A stretch of 64,000 bases of DNA, taken from the NCBI GenBank assembly GCA_017607445.1, contig JAEVHH010000001.1:2728001-2792000 (forward strand), given 5' to 3'. Both the position numbers and the translations under genes were made by a program. This stretch comes from Histoplasma ohiense (Eukaryota > Ascomycota > Eurotiomycetes > Onygenales > Ajellomycetaceae). The notes beneath the pieces were generated by a model. That model had not been told where the DNA came from and did no database searches. It saw only the letters and a list, made by a program, of their open reading frames with translations. Shown here one piece after another: positions 22,789 to 35,389 of the stretch (positions are counted from its first letter, which is position 1; each line of letters opens with the position of its first letter).

Positions 22789-24835
22789 CTAAAACTCAAA
22801 CTCAGATCTGAACACGGAAACATCCATCCCACTTACAACCAAATCACTTAGATCTCGCCGGCCCATCTGGCTAAACACACGTCGAAGTGTATCATACAAA
22901 TTCGTACTCTGGTTCTGCGAAATGTGTACCATATGCTCTAGCTGAGCCTCGTCAACGCCATCGCCCACAATATCTCTGGCACGTTCTCGCCCTTCGTCCT
23001 CCACGACTTTGTGCATCGACAGCGCCCCGAGCAGATGTTGTGCTGCTTCCGGGTAGCAGCCAATATTAATACATGAGACGCCAAGATTGTATCTAGCGCG
23101 AACAAAATTGGGGTTTATAGTGAGGGCCTTCTCGTAGGCTTCGATTGCCTCCTCAGACCGGCCGGAGTTGGCGAGCGTAGCCCCGAGGCGGTTCCAAAGC
23201 AGGTGTACCTGGTCTTTCTGGTTGGAAATTCCAGATTCAGTGGACGCAAGCGCGGCAGTGAAGCAGTCAACGGCTTTGTTGTATTCCTCAGCGCCATAGA
23301 AGAGGACTCCTAGACCGACCTGGACATCAGGGTCCATCTGGTCGCCCTGAGGAGAGAGCTGCGCGGCCTGAATGAAGAGGTCGGTGACTCGTTCGTGTAA
23401 AATATGTCGATCTGTGAAGCTCAAGTCGGTATCACCTGAGAGAGTGCTCGGGTCGACGAGTTGGGGATATTTGACTGACAGCCAGCGCTCGAGGGTTCGG
23501 TACGCGGTGGAGTCATAGCCTTCGTTCGTATACGATACGGCAAGGCCCATGAGGGCATCGAGGTTATTAGGATCAAGTTTCAGGGCTTGTTCTAATGCGC
23601 GGATGGCTGGGCTTTCCTTTTCATTCTGGGCCTGCGCAGATCCTAACATCGTCCACGCTTCGATATGCTTAGGATCTTTCTGCACCGCAGCTTCGAATGC
23701 AAGCGCCGCGAGAGACAAGTTGCCGCCTTCTCTCATGATTCGTACGCCTTCTTCGAATGGGTTATTGACTGATTTGAAAGCATTCTCTTCTTCGAAGAGG
23801 TAGTCGCCCATCATAGGGTCTCTGGGATGAGTGTTAAGAGCACCATCAAAATGATCCCAGTCACCGAAATCGCCCAAAACCATATTGTCGAAATTTAGGT
23901 CTTCGTTGACCAGTTGTCTGCGAGCTGCAGTCTCAGTCTGTATGCCTTTCCATATATCTTCAAAGTGCCCGAACTCATCAGTCTCGGTGTGAACTGACCT
24001 GTCGACTTCATTTAGCTCTGCCTCTATCGCCGCATTTGCTTCCGCGTCCTCATCCTTCTGTCCCGACGCCGCAATCTCTGCAAACTGTGCTTCCCAGTTT
24101 TGATCGTCTAATTCTATCATCCTTCCTTTCCCTTTATCTTCCTGCATTGATTTCTGTTGGGGGTGGTGGTGTTGAAAACTCATGCCGTATGGTTGACTCA
24201 TCATGCCCATGTATCCCGAGTTCATACCGCCATATCTCATCATTTGTGGTTGGTATGCGTTCACCATCGGTGCGGAGGAAGTCGCTGGGCTTGACGTTCC
24301 CTCCATACCATTCCGGTTATGTTGGCGGAAAAGAGCAAACTCTGTGGAATTGAACTCGGGAGCCCCGGGAAACGCTCTCCCCATCCCGGGCTTAAAAGCA
24401 GCTTCCGTCCTTGCCTGTTCGCCATGATCGAACTCCGCAGCCCAGCCAGGCGAGCCCGTTCTCGGTGGCGCGGTTTGGAAATTTTCTAGTTCACGTCGCA
24501 TCTGTTCCATGGCGAACGGTTGTGCCGGGCCTTGTGGAATTTGGTCCCGTTGTTGGAGGAAATCATCCATCATCTATCATGTGTACAAGGTAACAAATCA
24601 AATCAGTAAAAGATAATATTTTGTTTTATTGTCTTTTTCATATATCAAAAAAAAAAAGTATTACCTTGTCCTGGGACCCCATCATCCCCCTTGATCGCAT
24701 CCCTTCCTGCATGCCACCGGGACCCCGGCCAACAAGTCTGTCTCGTTGCAACGACTTATCATCCTGAACATGCTTCGTAAACTGCGTCAAGGGATTTCCT
24801 GCTGTCGAGCACTCAGGCCCGCCGAGGAAAGACAT
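22789..24835 (-). CDS. PEX5: Peroxin 5, PTS1 import receptor
   Basis: Cycling receptor that binds C-terminal PTS1 signals in the cytosol and delivers cargo to the Pex13/Pex14 docking complex. Exons, in coding order, are 24835-24665 and 24573-22789, phase 0, 651 residues. The N-terminal MSFLGGPECSTAGNPLTQF contains the conserved Cys (residue 9) that is monoubiquitinated for recycling in studied homologues. The disordered N-terminal half carries aromatic pentapeptides GWAAEF (Trp at about 101), NWEAQF and EDIWKG, the Pex13/Pex14-binding motifs. The C-terminal half holds tetratricopeptide repeats, for example AWTMLGSAQAQNEKESPAI and LWNRLGATLANSGRSEEAI with LDPNN/INPNF borders. The first exon is short and separated by an intron with a poly-T stretch near its donor. 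Confidence 0.97.
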
Positions 24836-25848
24836 GTTGGAGAAGTAGCTGCACAGCGAATAATTGCGTGGGGTAGAATCAGGCAGTGTAAATGAATGCT
24901 AACAATTATCACCAAGCCGAATAGAAGTACGCGGGGACAACGCGGAGAAGGCTGTGTTAAATATAAATAGCTTAAAAAACAAAAATGAGAGATAAAGAAC
25001 GGGCGTTTTTGAGAGAATAACAGGATATATCGCTGTGGTTATATTGAGTGGAAGGAGGGCAAAAGGCAAAAGTCCCAATCAACAACATCCTCGGGTGTTT
25101 CGCGCGATACAAAATTACCGGCAAGCTCATGTCGGTATCAGCGGAATCGCATATGATTGCCAGTGGTTCATGTACTGTACCAAGGTTTGGGTATGCCATC
25201 ATATCGTATAATACCATACTTACAATACTTGTATTAATAGCGGGATATTAGTCAGCTATCTGATCTTTCATGAGGAATTATCAAACATTGTTCAGGCTTT
25301 TCTTGCCTCCGTGTTAGCAAGAATATGTAGGATCAATTATTGGTTTTATTCAAAAAGAGGAGATTCGGACAATATCCCTAAGGTCACGTTATTTTACAAA
25401 ACGCACAAAATAGCAGTCCTCGTGTAATAGTCAAACAATTGAGGAACCAGAAAAGAATTAGTGGGTTACACAAACTTCAGAATAAACATCCGTACATGCA
25501 AGTATAATTTACAATTTTAGAGAAAAGGAATACCGCGGAGAAATAGATGAAGGGGCGTTGGGGAACGAAAATCTGTGAACAGGAATGACGGCGAGAAGAC
25601 GCAGCTAAGCAGAATACAACGGTATATAGGGAGACGAAGGGAGGATGAGCAAGGAAGCAAAGGAGGACATGAAACAATGGGAGGACCCATCCTACTCCTT
25701 TCCGCTCCCCAACAACCCCATAATCAAAATCGATGCAACAGATAGAACGCCCATAGTACGTAAAACATTACAGCAGACACCCATGCAGGCCCATTCCCAG
25801 TTTGTGGTAGTGTATTTATCCAGAAGCTCCATTCATTTTAGTTGCGCG
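24836..25848. other. PEX5 promoter region and RRM gene 3' flank
   Basis: About 1 kb with no supported gene; frames at 25477-25677 and 25645-25935 are simple shadows or UTR. One CCTCGG word lies at 25089-25094. Confidence 0.5.
25089..25094. promoter_or_regulatory. Candidate FarA/FarB site upstream of PEX5
   Basis: CCTCGG about 254 nt upstream of the PEX5 ATG. Same word as upstream of PEX13. Chance occurrence is quite possible for a single six-base word in 1 kb. Confidence 0.3.
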
Positions 25849-26933
25849 TCACTGACTCGACCGTGCGGGTTCAGAAGTGACGTTTTCAGTTTCGGTGGTC
25901 TCCGCCTGGAATGGCTCGTCGGGGTTAGAGCTTGAGAATCGCGACCCTCTATTTTGGCTAGCCAACATATCCTTAGTGTTGAGGCTGTAGTCAAGTCGAA
26001 GGGGACGTCCATAAGGCGCCTTCTCCTTGAGAATTTCCATTGCAGCCTTGGCGCTCTCAACGTCCAAAAAGTCAGCATGCGCGAATCCACGGGGTCTACC
26101 GGTTCTCTTGTCGACTGAGACGCGAACATCGTCAACATTGGGAATATCTCTGAAGAGATCATTCAATTCGCGATCAGTCATTTCGAAGGACAGGTTTCCA
26201 ATGAAAAGGGTTTTGGTCGGTTCGCTAGCGCGTGTTCTAGGCGCCGCGCTATTGCGGGTCGAATAGTTGACAACAATTCTGCGTCCTTCATAGATGGACA
26301 TATTCATCTCGGAAATTGCTGCCTCAGCAGCTTCAACGGAGTCGAACTGGACATATGCGAACCTAGGGGACGGAGCATTAGATTGACCATGTACAATGTA
26401 AGAGCACAGAAGAGAGAGTACAGCGGACGTCAAAAGAAGGGGATTAGACGAAAAAGGGGGGAAAGGTACCCTCTGCTCATTCCACGGCTGTCATAAACAA
26501 TGCGGACGGAGTAGATAGTTCCGAATTTTGCCATATCACGTTTCAAATCCTCGGCGGTAACTTCGAAAAAGAGGTTGCCAACGTAGATCGTCTCGTTTGG
26601 TTTGATTGGCAGCGGCTCTCTCTCTCTCTGACTCTCATTTCGACGATCGGTCTGTTGGAAGCTCCTCCGGCCGTATGGTTCGCTACCATTTGAAGAAGAA
26701 TTCCAATTCCATCGCTGCTGGAAAGCTACTTTGGTAGACTGGCCGCTCAACCTCAGGAGCGAAGGGCCAAGGGCAGCCAAAGTTCCGGGCTTAACAGCAA
26801 ACGCGGCAGGGGATGCGGTTATTGCGCGGAATGCTGCGTGCCTGAGAGAAATCCTACTCCGTGAAATATTTCAAATTAGCTTTCCCTGTATTCGCAGAAA
26901 GCGAAGAGGAGAAAATTAAAAGGGAACGAACAT
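25849..26933 (-). CDS. Two-RRM RNA-binding protein, probably mitochondrial
   Basis: Proposed exons, in coding order, are 26933-26932, 26853-26470 and 26362-25849, giving 299 residues. RRM1 has RNP2 IYVGNLFFEV and RNP1 RGFAYVQFDS, the latter interrupted by the second intron (26469-26363). RRM2 has LFIGNLSFEM and RGFAHADF. The N-terminus reads ISLRHAAFRAITASPAAFAV, rich in Arg and Ala without acids, a typical mitochondrial presequence. No in-frame ATG lies between the acceptor at 26854 and RRM1. The only phase-compatible start I find is an AUG split by an intron: AT at 26933-26932, then G at 26853. The proposed donor (GTTCGT) is weak, so the start remains uncertain. A role in mitochondrial RNA handling is inferred from the presequence and domains. 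The tail is Ser/Thr/Glu-rich. Confidence 0.8.
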
Positions 26934-29328
26934 TCTGAATGGAGTGTAAAAATAAGAATTATTACAATACAAAATTTATATTACACGAAAGGGATAAACT
27001 CAAAAGAACAGAATAGAATTTTCAAAGATGGTCAAGAAGAGTTCACGAGCGTGAGGATGAGGATGTGAAAAACGCCGCCAGGAGCAAGAAAAAAAAAAAA
27101 GTCGATGATATGGCCTGGGATTTAAGTTCCGGTTCCATTGGGTTAGACCGGCTGACTACTCCAACGACCCACTACGAATATGTCACGTGAAATTAAGATA
27201 ATGTTCCAAGGTTCGTTCCAGGGTCATCTCTGTTCAGCATTGTATGTCTATCTTGAATCTTTTCTTAATTTATTCATAATTGCTATTTTCTAAATCCCCA
27301 GTTATTCCGTTATCTTGTTACAATAGGAATAGTCAAACAATGGTATAGCGTTGTTCAATCCCAGAACTTTCTTAGTTCTCATCCTTTATCGAGTCTAGGT
27401 CAACGGTTTTGTTCCTTTTTGCCATCGTTTGTCGTTGTAGGAAGCAAACCGTTCATGGCTTCTATAGCCGGCTTGGGTTTGAGGAGAAGCTCCACCTCGA
27501 TGCCACAGTCAAAAATGGTAAGATTGTCCGACGACATCTTCAGATAACACCCAAAACTAACGTGCCTCTCAGCGATCTGAAATACGGATGGCTAAGCCAA
27601 AAGTAAAGATGGAAGCAGCCAACGCCGCAGCAATGAAAAATATATATATATATATATAAAATAAAATAAAATAAAAATAAATTCAGAGAAGGAATGGCCC
27701 TCGAGGAAAAGATTATCGAAGAACGATGCAAGATGGGCGCGGCAGACCCAGCAAGGCATGGCAAGAAGCATCTAGAGGCCTGCAACGGCAGCCAGATATA
27801 TGCTGTCCAGCAACTAGTTATTTCAAACTCCGGTCCAGTTTCGTCTACCAAAAAGATCCAGGAAATGGTCTGGATGAGGTCCCGGAGATTCACTCCTCGA
27901 CCACGACGACGGTGCGGGTGGAGGATGAGAGCAAGGAGGGGATAAAAGTGACGTATTGCTATCTCGTGCATGGTCATTCTCGGAAAATCTGCGAATTGAC
28001 GGAGGGGGAAGAGATTGCTAATTGGGGGTCCAAGGGCAGAAGAGATATGTTTGGGTTGCACATTCGATGAAGGGCGCAGCGGATGGCAAGATTGCGAAGG
28101 TAATACGACGAACCCAGTCCGAGGAAGTGGTGCTAAGTGCTAAAGAAGATCACCGGTACTTATCGATATATATCTAGGAAAGGGAGGGAGTCGTCAAAGA
28201 GGGCGGAATTGAAGGCCGGATGTGGGACACAACACAGCTTTCTGTTTTGTTTTTGGTTCTGGGACTTCTACAATTTCCGCGAAGGATTATGATGTTTACG
28301 ACAGGTAGCGATCAGTTTCTTGTTCCCTTTTTTCGAGTTTTTGTTCTGCTGTGGGTGTATTCTGTCGGTTGGCAGGTACCTATCTTAATTTTCATGGGCG
28401 TCGGGCGGGAAATCTGGGGGCTCTCTAATTTGGCTCACGCTGCTATGCAGGAAGGGCACAATAAACCATCAGGCGTATATGCCTAGGACACATGAAAACT
28501 CATATTTTTTTCGTCCTTGCAAAGGATCCATGCCTAGGAGTCAGGAGAAAGGGCATGAATGAATCTGCGATTCTGTGAAGTCGGTACAACAAGCCAAGCC
28601 GGCGTGTATATTGACCTATCTCGTATGGAGAGGTGACACACTGGCAGAACAATGTGGAAACAGAGAAGGCATATAATATATAACAATATCTAGTTATCGT
28701 GTAGGGTAGGTAACATAAGAAGCCATATTTTTTCTCTCACGCTTCCAGCCGCCCATATTCATGGTTTCTCAAACCATCCTCCATTCAATAATAGGAACTC
28801 ATTGTCCTATCACGCGATACTGTGTAGCTACATGGTAAGGTATTCAAGCCAAGGCGGCAACCCTGACAATGAAGGCTCACGAATTCCAGTTAGAAGTTCA
28901 CAGTTGACACTCTGGAAAAATAGGTATTTGTTGCAGGTAACAGGTAGCATTTCCCCTATCAATTTCCGTTTCAAACCCGCACCACCACAAGCAAACATAA
29001 TATACAAAAAAATCCAATGCAGAACAAAATCAGAATAAATCAGAATGAATTGGTATAAGAGGTAATTAGGTAAGCCAATATCGCCCATCGCACCAACACA
29101 CCTATACTCACATATCAAGCCGAGAAAAGCAAGATCCGAAATGAAAGGGACAAACCCAGCTCGCGATAATTCCCTTTTTTTTCTTGTTCTGATAGAAAGG
29201 GGCAAATTCCTCCCAAATACATCTCTTTGTCATACATTACCCTCGTTGGTTTTATTCCCACGATTGACAGATATGGTTTTATTACTCCAATTAGTCTGAT
29301 TCATGGGTCCTTAAACAATAATAACAGA
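26934..29328. other. Intergenic region with an unresolved plus-strand candidate gene
   Basis: Between the RRM gene start and the transcription-factor 3' end. Frames near 27409-27606 and 27726-28070 may be parts of a small spliced gene, for example with a donor GTAAGA at 27520 and an acceptor CTCTCAG before 27572, but I recognise no family and the AT microsatellite near 27638-27658 breaks the frame. The rest (28100-29300) shows nothing I can support. Confidence 0.35.
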
Positions 29329-29760
29329 CTAGCCACCACCTGCGGAATCGAAAACGTTCTGTTGCATGGAATATACTCTTTTTCCACCTGTTGTTTCGGA
29401 GCAAGTTTGTTGTTCCTGTGTCTGTTGCTGCGACGAATGTGGCTGATTTCGATGGGCTCGTTGTTGACTTTGTTGTGAGAGTGTTGGTGGAGGTGGTGGA
29501 GTCGGGGATGGCTGTAAAGGCCCAGTGGAGAAGCCTTGAATATCAAACATAGGCCAATTCTGGTTGTTCGGGTCTGTTGCGGTCGTTTGAATGTAGTTAT
29601 CCCATGCATCCTGCAAAGAAAAGTACCAAAAGTGGTTAGCAGGATAAGTGCTATGTCCAAATTTCCCGGTTCACGTACTACAACATAAGAGGGGGGAGAA
29701 ATTGAAGTGATCAAAAGTAGCCCAAAAAAGGGATATCAAAAATTCGAAACTTCTTTTTTG

Positions 29761-29792
<32 letters not shown>

Positions 29793-32568
29793 ACCCAATC
29801 CAAATTGAATGGCTGCATTGTCGGCATTTGTCCAAATGTTCCCGTTCCCAGGCCAATCCCGCCGGGCGTTGGTAATTGCATCGAGTCAATAATTCCTCCT
29901 TGATTGATACCACTGCCAAACCCAGAAGACTCCAACTTCATATGATCGGTGACACCAAACTGCGGAGGAACCGTCGAGCCCATTTGGTTCAACCCAGTGC
30001 TCAGCAGGCCCAGCGTCATGGCCGCATTTTGCTTTTCATCCTGCGGTTCGAAAGGCGCATCTGGTGTTGGCGCTGCAGGCGGCTCTGCAGGAGCGCCCTC
30101 GTCGCTGCCATCCTGATCCTGCTGTGACTGGTCCGGAAATAACTTCCCCAGCAGCACATCAATGATAGCAATAGCTCTCCACGCGTCCGCAGATTGATCT
30201 TTGAGTTCATTCCACATATCCCTGGACCTGCGCAACATCGCAAGCTCTTCTTGATATCGGTCTACTCCTAGCACAAAGGTGTCGGTGGGGCTGCGGCCGG
30301 AGGAGTTTTCTTGCATGAGTTGGTATATATCGAGTGCTAATATTGTAGAAGACATCAGAAAATCTTGGGTGCTGGAGGCGGCCATGTAGCCCATGTTGGC
30401 CTTGATGCTAGGGTTGGTTTTAAATGCTGCTTGGAGAATGTTTTGGAATCGGAGCAGTTCCATCGCGCTCTCGATGCAGGTGCGACGGGAGTACGTATAG
30501 CGCGGGTTTTCGCGGCCGCGGTGGAGGAATCTTCGATGGAGCACGCATTGCGCTCTATGATAAATACTTACAATCTGTAGATTCCATATATGGTTTTCTC
30601 TTTTAGCCAAAATTATAGGGTGATGGATTTCACAAATGATGCCCGAGATTTTATCATGAAATTGGAAAAATGAAGGGAAGGAAAGGGGAGGGGAGGGGAG
30701 GAGAGGACGTAAAAGTGAGAAATATTTACCATAAATCTTGATCTGACAACATTTAAGGACTCATTACACTCCACGATGGGTTTAAAACTCATCCGTTCGG
30801 GAATCATATCCCGCGTCTGGCGAAGTTGATGATCCACGTCCATGACCACTTCATACGACGATCCAGTAACCTTCTGTGTGGTTTCCAATACCCGTCCAAA
30901 CGCAAGCGCAAGCTTCGCCTTGATGATGAGAAACGAGATCTGCGTAGCTTCATCAATGGGTCTTTCGGGCATAAGATTGACCGTATCTTCGTCGAAATCG
31001 GTATCATACAAATTTCGTGGAAGCTCTGTATCACAATCTCCTGTACGTATCATGGACGGTAGGCCGACTTGAAACGATAGCAGCAGATCAGCCTGTCGGA
31101 TAAACGCCCACACCCGCCTTCGCATCTCACCCTGAAAAGGAGAAATATTTGGAAACATTTTTGGATCGCGGTGATAACCCATCTGCATCGCCAGGCGAGC
31201 AATGACCCCTATCAAAACCCAAACCGACATTTCTGATTCTACCTGCGCATAATCAGCGTGTAAGTAGAGAACCAGCGTTTCGATCAAGTAGCGATGCGGT
31301 TTTGTATAGTCGGCGAGGGTGAGGCACTGAGCCATGGATTCCCGGTACGTCGAGGCCATTTGCAGGGTCTTCCCTCGGAATTCTGGCGGCACCTCTGATT
31401 CGTCATGATATGTTAGACATGCGAGCCGTAACATCGCATAGACCATGGCAATCCAAACTATGCTGCTTTTCGACGGATCTTCCCAATGACGTTTATACTT
31501 TTAAACATCGTCAGCAAAATTTAAGATGCCAGGGTTTGAATGCAAGACCTCACCTCTCTGTCGAAACTTGGAAAATGATGAATATCTGGAGAAGTTAAGC
31601 GAGTTTCATCGGAAGAAGTTAATTTAGCTGGGAGAAAAGACTTACGAGTAAATGGTTCATGGTGATTGAAGTAGCGATCCAGTATTATATCAGTAGTATA
31701 TTTCGAAGGGAAGTTGGACAAAACTTCTTTCTCAGAAGGGGTCTTCATGGCCCCAAAAAGCAAAGGGGTGAAGGCGAAATGTTGTTGTTCGTTATTCGTT
31801 GCCTGAATTTTCTCTTCGTGCTCCTCATATTGCTGCTTATGTGTTATGAAATACTGTTTGACTTCCGATATCTAAAATACGCAAAGTCAGATATCCTAGG
31901 TCCATAACTCTAGTAAGACAGAGCATGAGCTAAAATTCACTCACATCGTTAAGAACCATCGTCCAATGCGCCTCGCTGACATAGTACGACTTTTGCGTTT
32001 TGGAATCGATCTTCATCACCCCAAATGATTTAGTAACCTGCTCCGTATCGCTCTCTTCTTCATCATACATTTCGTCTCTAAGAGCTAGTTCCTGTGTATC
32101 CTGCCGCGATGCAGAGCTGGTACTTCCCCCTGAAAACGCTGCTTGTGTTTGTGCCACAGCTTGTCCGACGGATTGAACGCCATTGGACATGAGCGTCAAC
32201 ACAAGCGACTCCAGTCGATCGATGCGACTCTGCATGCCATCCGGAGTCGCGGGTAACTCCTGGATGCCGGCAGTCTTCTTCCGGAACTTCGGTTGGGCGT
32301 ACGTACACGAGGGAGCATCGTTGCGCTTCACGCAGTTCTCGCATGGCATTCCGCGGTTGCACTTCAGCCTGGGAGAAATCGGACATCAGACGAATGATCT
32401 TCCAGGATACATGTACATATGTTCGCAGCCAAATTATGAAGCTTACTTCCGACTCCTGCATGGTGCGCATGAGACCGGTACACGGTTCCGTTTCCTGACT
32501 ACTCGGAATGGTCCTTCGGGGGAATGCGCGCTCAAGCTCGACGAGGTGGTGGATGGTGTTGGAGTCAT
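29329..32568 (-). CDS. Zn2Cys6 fungal transcription factor
   Basis: Binuclear zinc cluster regulator of unknown target. Seven exons, in coding order: 32568-32447, 32368-31945, 31871-31646, 31585-31554, 31497-30730, 30574-29795, 29610-29329. All phases close, giving 877 residues. The zinc cluster CAPCRSRKLKCNRGMPCENC, followed by VKRNDAPSC, spans the first intron (residues about 34-62). A Leu-rich linker (RIDRLESLVLTL) follows. The fungal-specific middle homology domain includes ETLVLYLHADYAQVESEMSVW, ARLAMQMGYHRD and MRRRVWAFIRQADLLLSFQV (about 320-410). The C-terminus is Gln/Pro-rich (PTPPPPPTLSQQSQQ), like an activation domain. Exon 4 is only 32 nt. The last intron (29794-29611) begins GTAGG directly followed in the sense strand by a run of 29 T. 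The DNA-binding and fungal-trans domains are certain; the pathway controlled is not. Confidence 0.93.
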
Positions 32569-35184
32569 TGGTCGTTCAGACGGTGTGCTTCTCACAGGGC
32601 ATTCAAGATGTGAAAAGGATATTTAGATCTGGAGGTAAAAAAAAAAAAAGCGGAGAGGGCTGAGAACCAATTCGAGTACTTTCGGCCCGTCACGACGTTG
32701 GATAAAGTCACTAAATTTAAATAACACAAACGAGCATGAGTTGTCATATACCATGGTTTTGATTTGGTGGATAGATGGCTTACCCTCCCCCAGTATATTC
32801 AGATTTGATACCAGAAGGTATCAAACATCACCCCGCGTATAATCGTTTCCCGTCTTCACCCAAGAGATGCCTAGCGATCCGGTCTTCCAAAGGCAAGAGT
32901 GCAAGTCTCCCGAGTGCAGTCCGGGTTGTGTAATAAGGTACTAGTAGGGAAGGGCGTTGTAACGCGATATCTTCCGAGTTCCCTCGCGCCTAGATGAGTT
33001 CTAGATTTCCGTGAGAAGAAGAATATATTCTTGGATAAAGAATGGCGCAGAGCATGGACAGAGAATCAAAGCAAGTCCTAGGAAAGTGACAAATAGGAGT
33101 GATATCATATAGCATGGAGTTATAGCGGAAGTTTAACAAGGAGTTCAGTGCTCAGAACCGCGATCAACCAGTGAGCTATCCTCAGAAGAAGAAAAAAGGG
33201 GGGGTCAACGAAATGGTGATAAAAATGCAGTCGAGAAGGAAAAAGTTGAGGTCTGAAGGAGGCTAAGAATATCAGCGAAAACTTGGGTTTCAAAGCGGGG
33301 AGTTTCTTCATTTTACGGGGGCCAAGGGAGGCCGCGAAGAATTGACCTCCTCCCCGCGAACAAGCACCACCCAAAACAGCCCGACCAATTGCTGAGTATG
33401 ATTCCTGGCTAGAACAACTCAGTCGCAAGCCTCCGATAAACGGTTGCACGTCTTCGAACGAGGGAGATGGGGTCGAAAAGAACATGCACATTAGCTGATT
33501 ATGGGAGGAGGCGGAAGTCTAACATCGATAGTCAGTAGGATGAATGTTATCACTGGCTGCTACTGAGCAACGCCATTAGTGCCGGAAAATGTCCACCAGA
33601 GCACACTCTGGCCAGCCCATCCTGGCACGGGGTTGGGGCCTCGATGATTTTAAGCTTCCACCAGGAGAACAAAATGGGGCCATTCTGTCTCCAGAACTTT
33701 AGGCTGCACGACGAGCACGATACCCACATACGGGGTCACAGCGGCAGCGAAAACCCACTTCAACGTCCTCCCTGCCGTTTGATTTGCGCGGGTTGTCGGT
33801 GAAAAGGCCCCATTTTGCCCTTGGCCTATTTACTCTATACATAGGGCTAACATATATGTAGTTCCCTTGGGTATGAAGGTGCTGGAGGGCTCCAGCAACT
33901 TGGCGTGATTGTCCTCAAGCCTTGAGTTGAAATCTTGAAAATGCTCTGGAAGCGGCATTCGCCCACCATAGTTACAGCTAAACGCCCCTTCTCTCCAACC
34001 AAGCCAAAATATGCCATGATGTGGCTTGTTTTAAAAAGCTCGTTTTGTCAATCGTTTTCCGTTAGACCAACGGCAGAGCAATGGTCAGAACTCCTTCCAT
34101 TATCCTAATATGTGCCCTTGGCGGTGGGGAGGACCGGGCCCCCTCAAAAAAAAAAAAAAAAACCAAAAACAAAAAAACAAAAACAAAACCCAAAAAAAAC
34201 AAAAAAAAAGGACTTCAAGAGCGAACTGCCAAGGTTGGAGTATGGGGTTACATCATTTGGTCAGCATCGAAGAAAGAATGAGGTTTCTGGAAGAACTGGG
34301 CATAATGAAAAGTTGAACATGGTTAATTTTGGGCCGGAATAACCTTCGGCGTGGTTTTGACCATAAAACCATGTCAATGTCAAACCCCCTCCGTTAAAAC
34401 TACATGCACTGGCTATATCTCCCACACATCTCTCACACATCTTCAACACAGTGATTTTATCTTATTTCTCAAAGTCCTACCTCTTAACTAATCTGGATTC
34501 TAATTCTTAGTTAGTTAGTCACTAATTCTAGCCCATAACTGCTTTTCAGATGTTGAAGTAGAAGGACTAATATTTAAGTTACTACGAATATTTCTTACAT
34601 CTCCCTGCATAGGTGCTTAACATAGAATTGTTCCCGGGCTACAGTTGAGCATGGTTTATTATTAAAAGTTGAACATGGTTTAAAAAAAAGGTGTCTGAGC
34701 TTTGACACGGAGTATTTCTAACATTTGCAAGGATTGATGTTTCATGCCTCTGAGAAAGTACGCCGTAAGGACGTTCAGTAGAATAGATTTAAAAAATAAA
34801 AATGAAAATGAAAATGAAAATGAAATAAAAAAGTAAGGTAAAGTAAAGAAGATGAAGAAAAGAAAGGGGGGAATCGGTTGAATGTTTTCATTCAAGAGCA
34901 GGACTCCAGCTCCCACATCATATTAAGCCTTGAACTCATTCATCCATATAACAGAAAGAGAAGCTAACATTGATAGATAGAGTAGCTTCTCTTTTCATCA
35001 TCACCATTTCATACTTTCTCATTCTTCGATATACACATATGCATATTCATGATTACATGCACACTATTCACAGCCACACTGTGCTTTGAATCTCAAAGGA
35101 GGAAAGGGAATATAAGAACAGATAATGGTACGAATGGAAGAAGAAAACAAGATTAAAACAGCACATGAATCAATTTAAAAAAGG

Positions 35185-35225
<41 letters not shown>

Positions 35226-35389
35226 GAAAAGCGAAAAAGAAGAATCACAATGTCGAAAGTCAACTTAGTGGAGGGAAAGGGGCTGCGGTAGATATGCTGC
35301 TCAATCAATCAAATAACCGCAATTCATCCCCCTGGCTTGACCAGTTAAGCAACTGGTTCTCCTCCCCCTATAAAAAAATTCCCCATTTA
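32569..35389. other. Long intergenic region upstream of the Zn2Cys6 gene
   Basis: About 2.8 kb without a supported gene. It is probably a long promoter and 5' leader for the transcription factor plus the 3' flank of the NTF2-like gene. The open frame at 33120-33491 lacks any family feature. A-rich tracts occur at 34146-34209, and an A36 tract at 35185-35220 lies about 170 nt below the NTF2-like stop codon. The TATA-poor stretch 34440-34700 is AT-rich. Confidence 0.55.

Noticed and set aside
33120..33491. 123-codon minus-strand frame upstream of the Zn2Cys6 gene
   Set aside because: No domain, low-complexity hydrophobic end, probably promoter or leader sequence.
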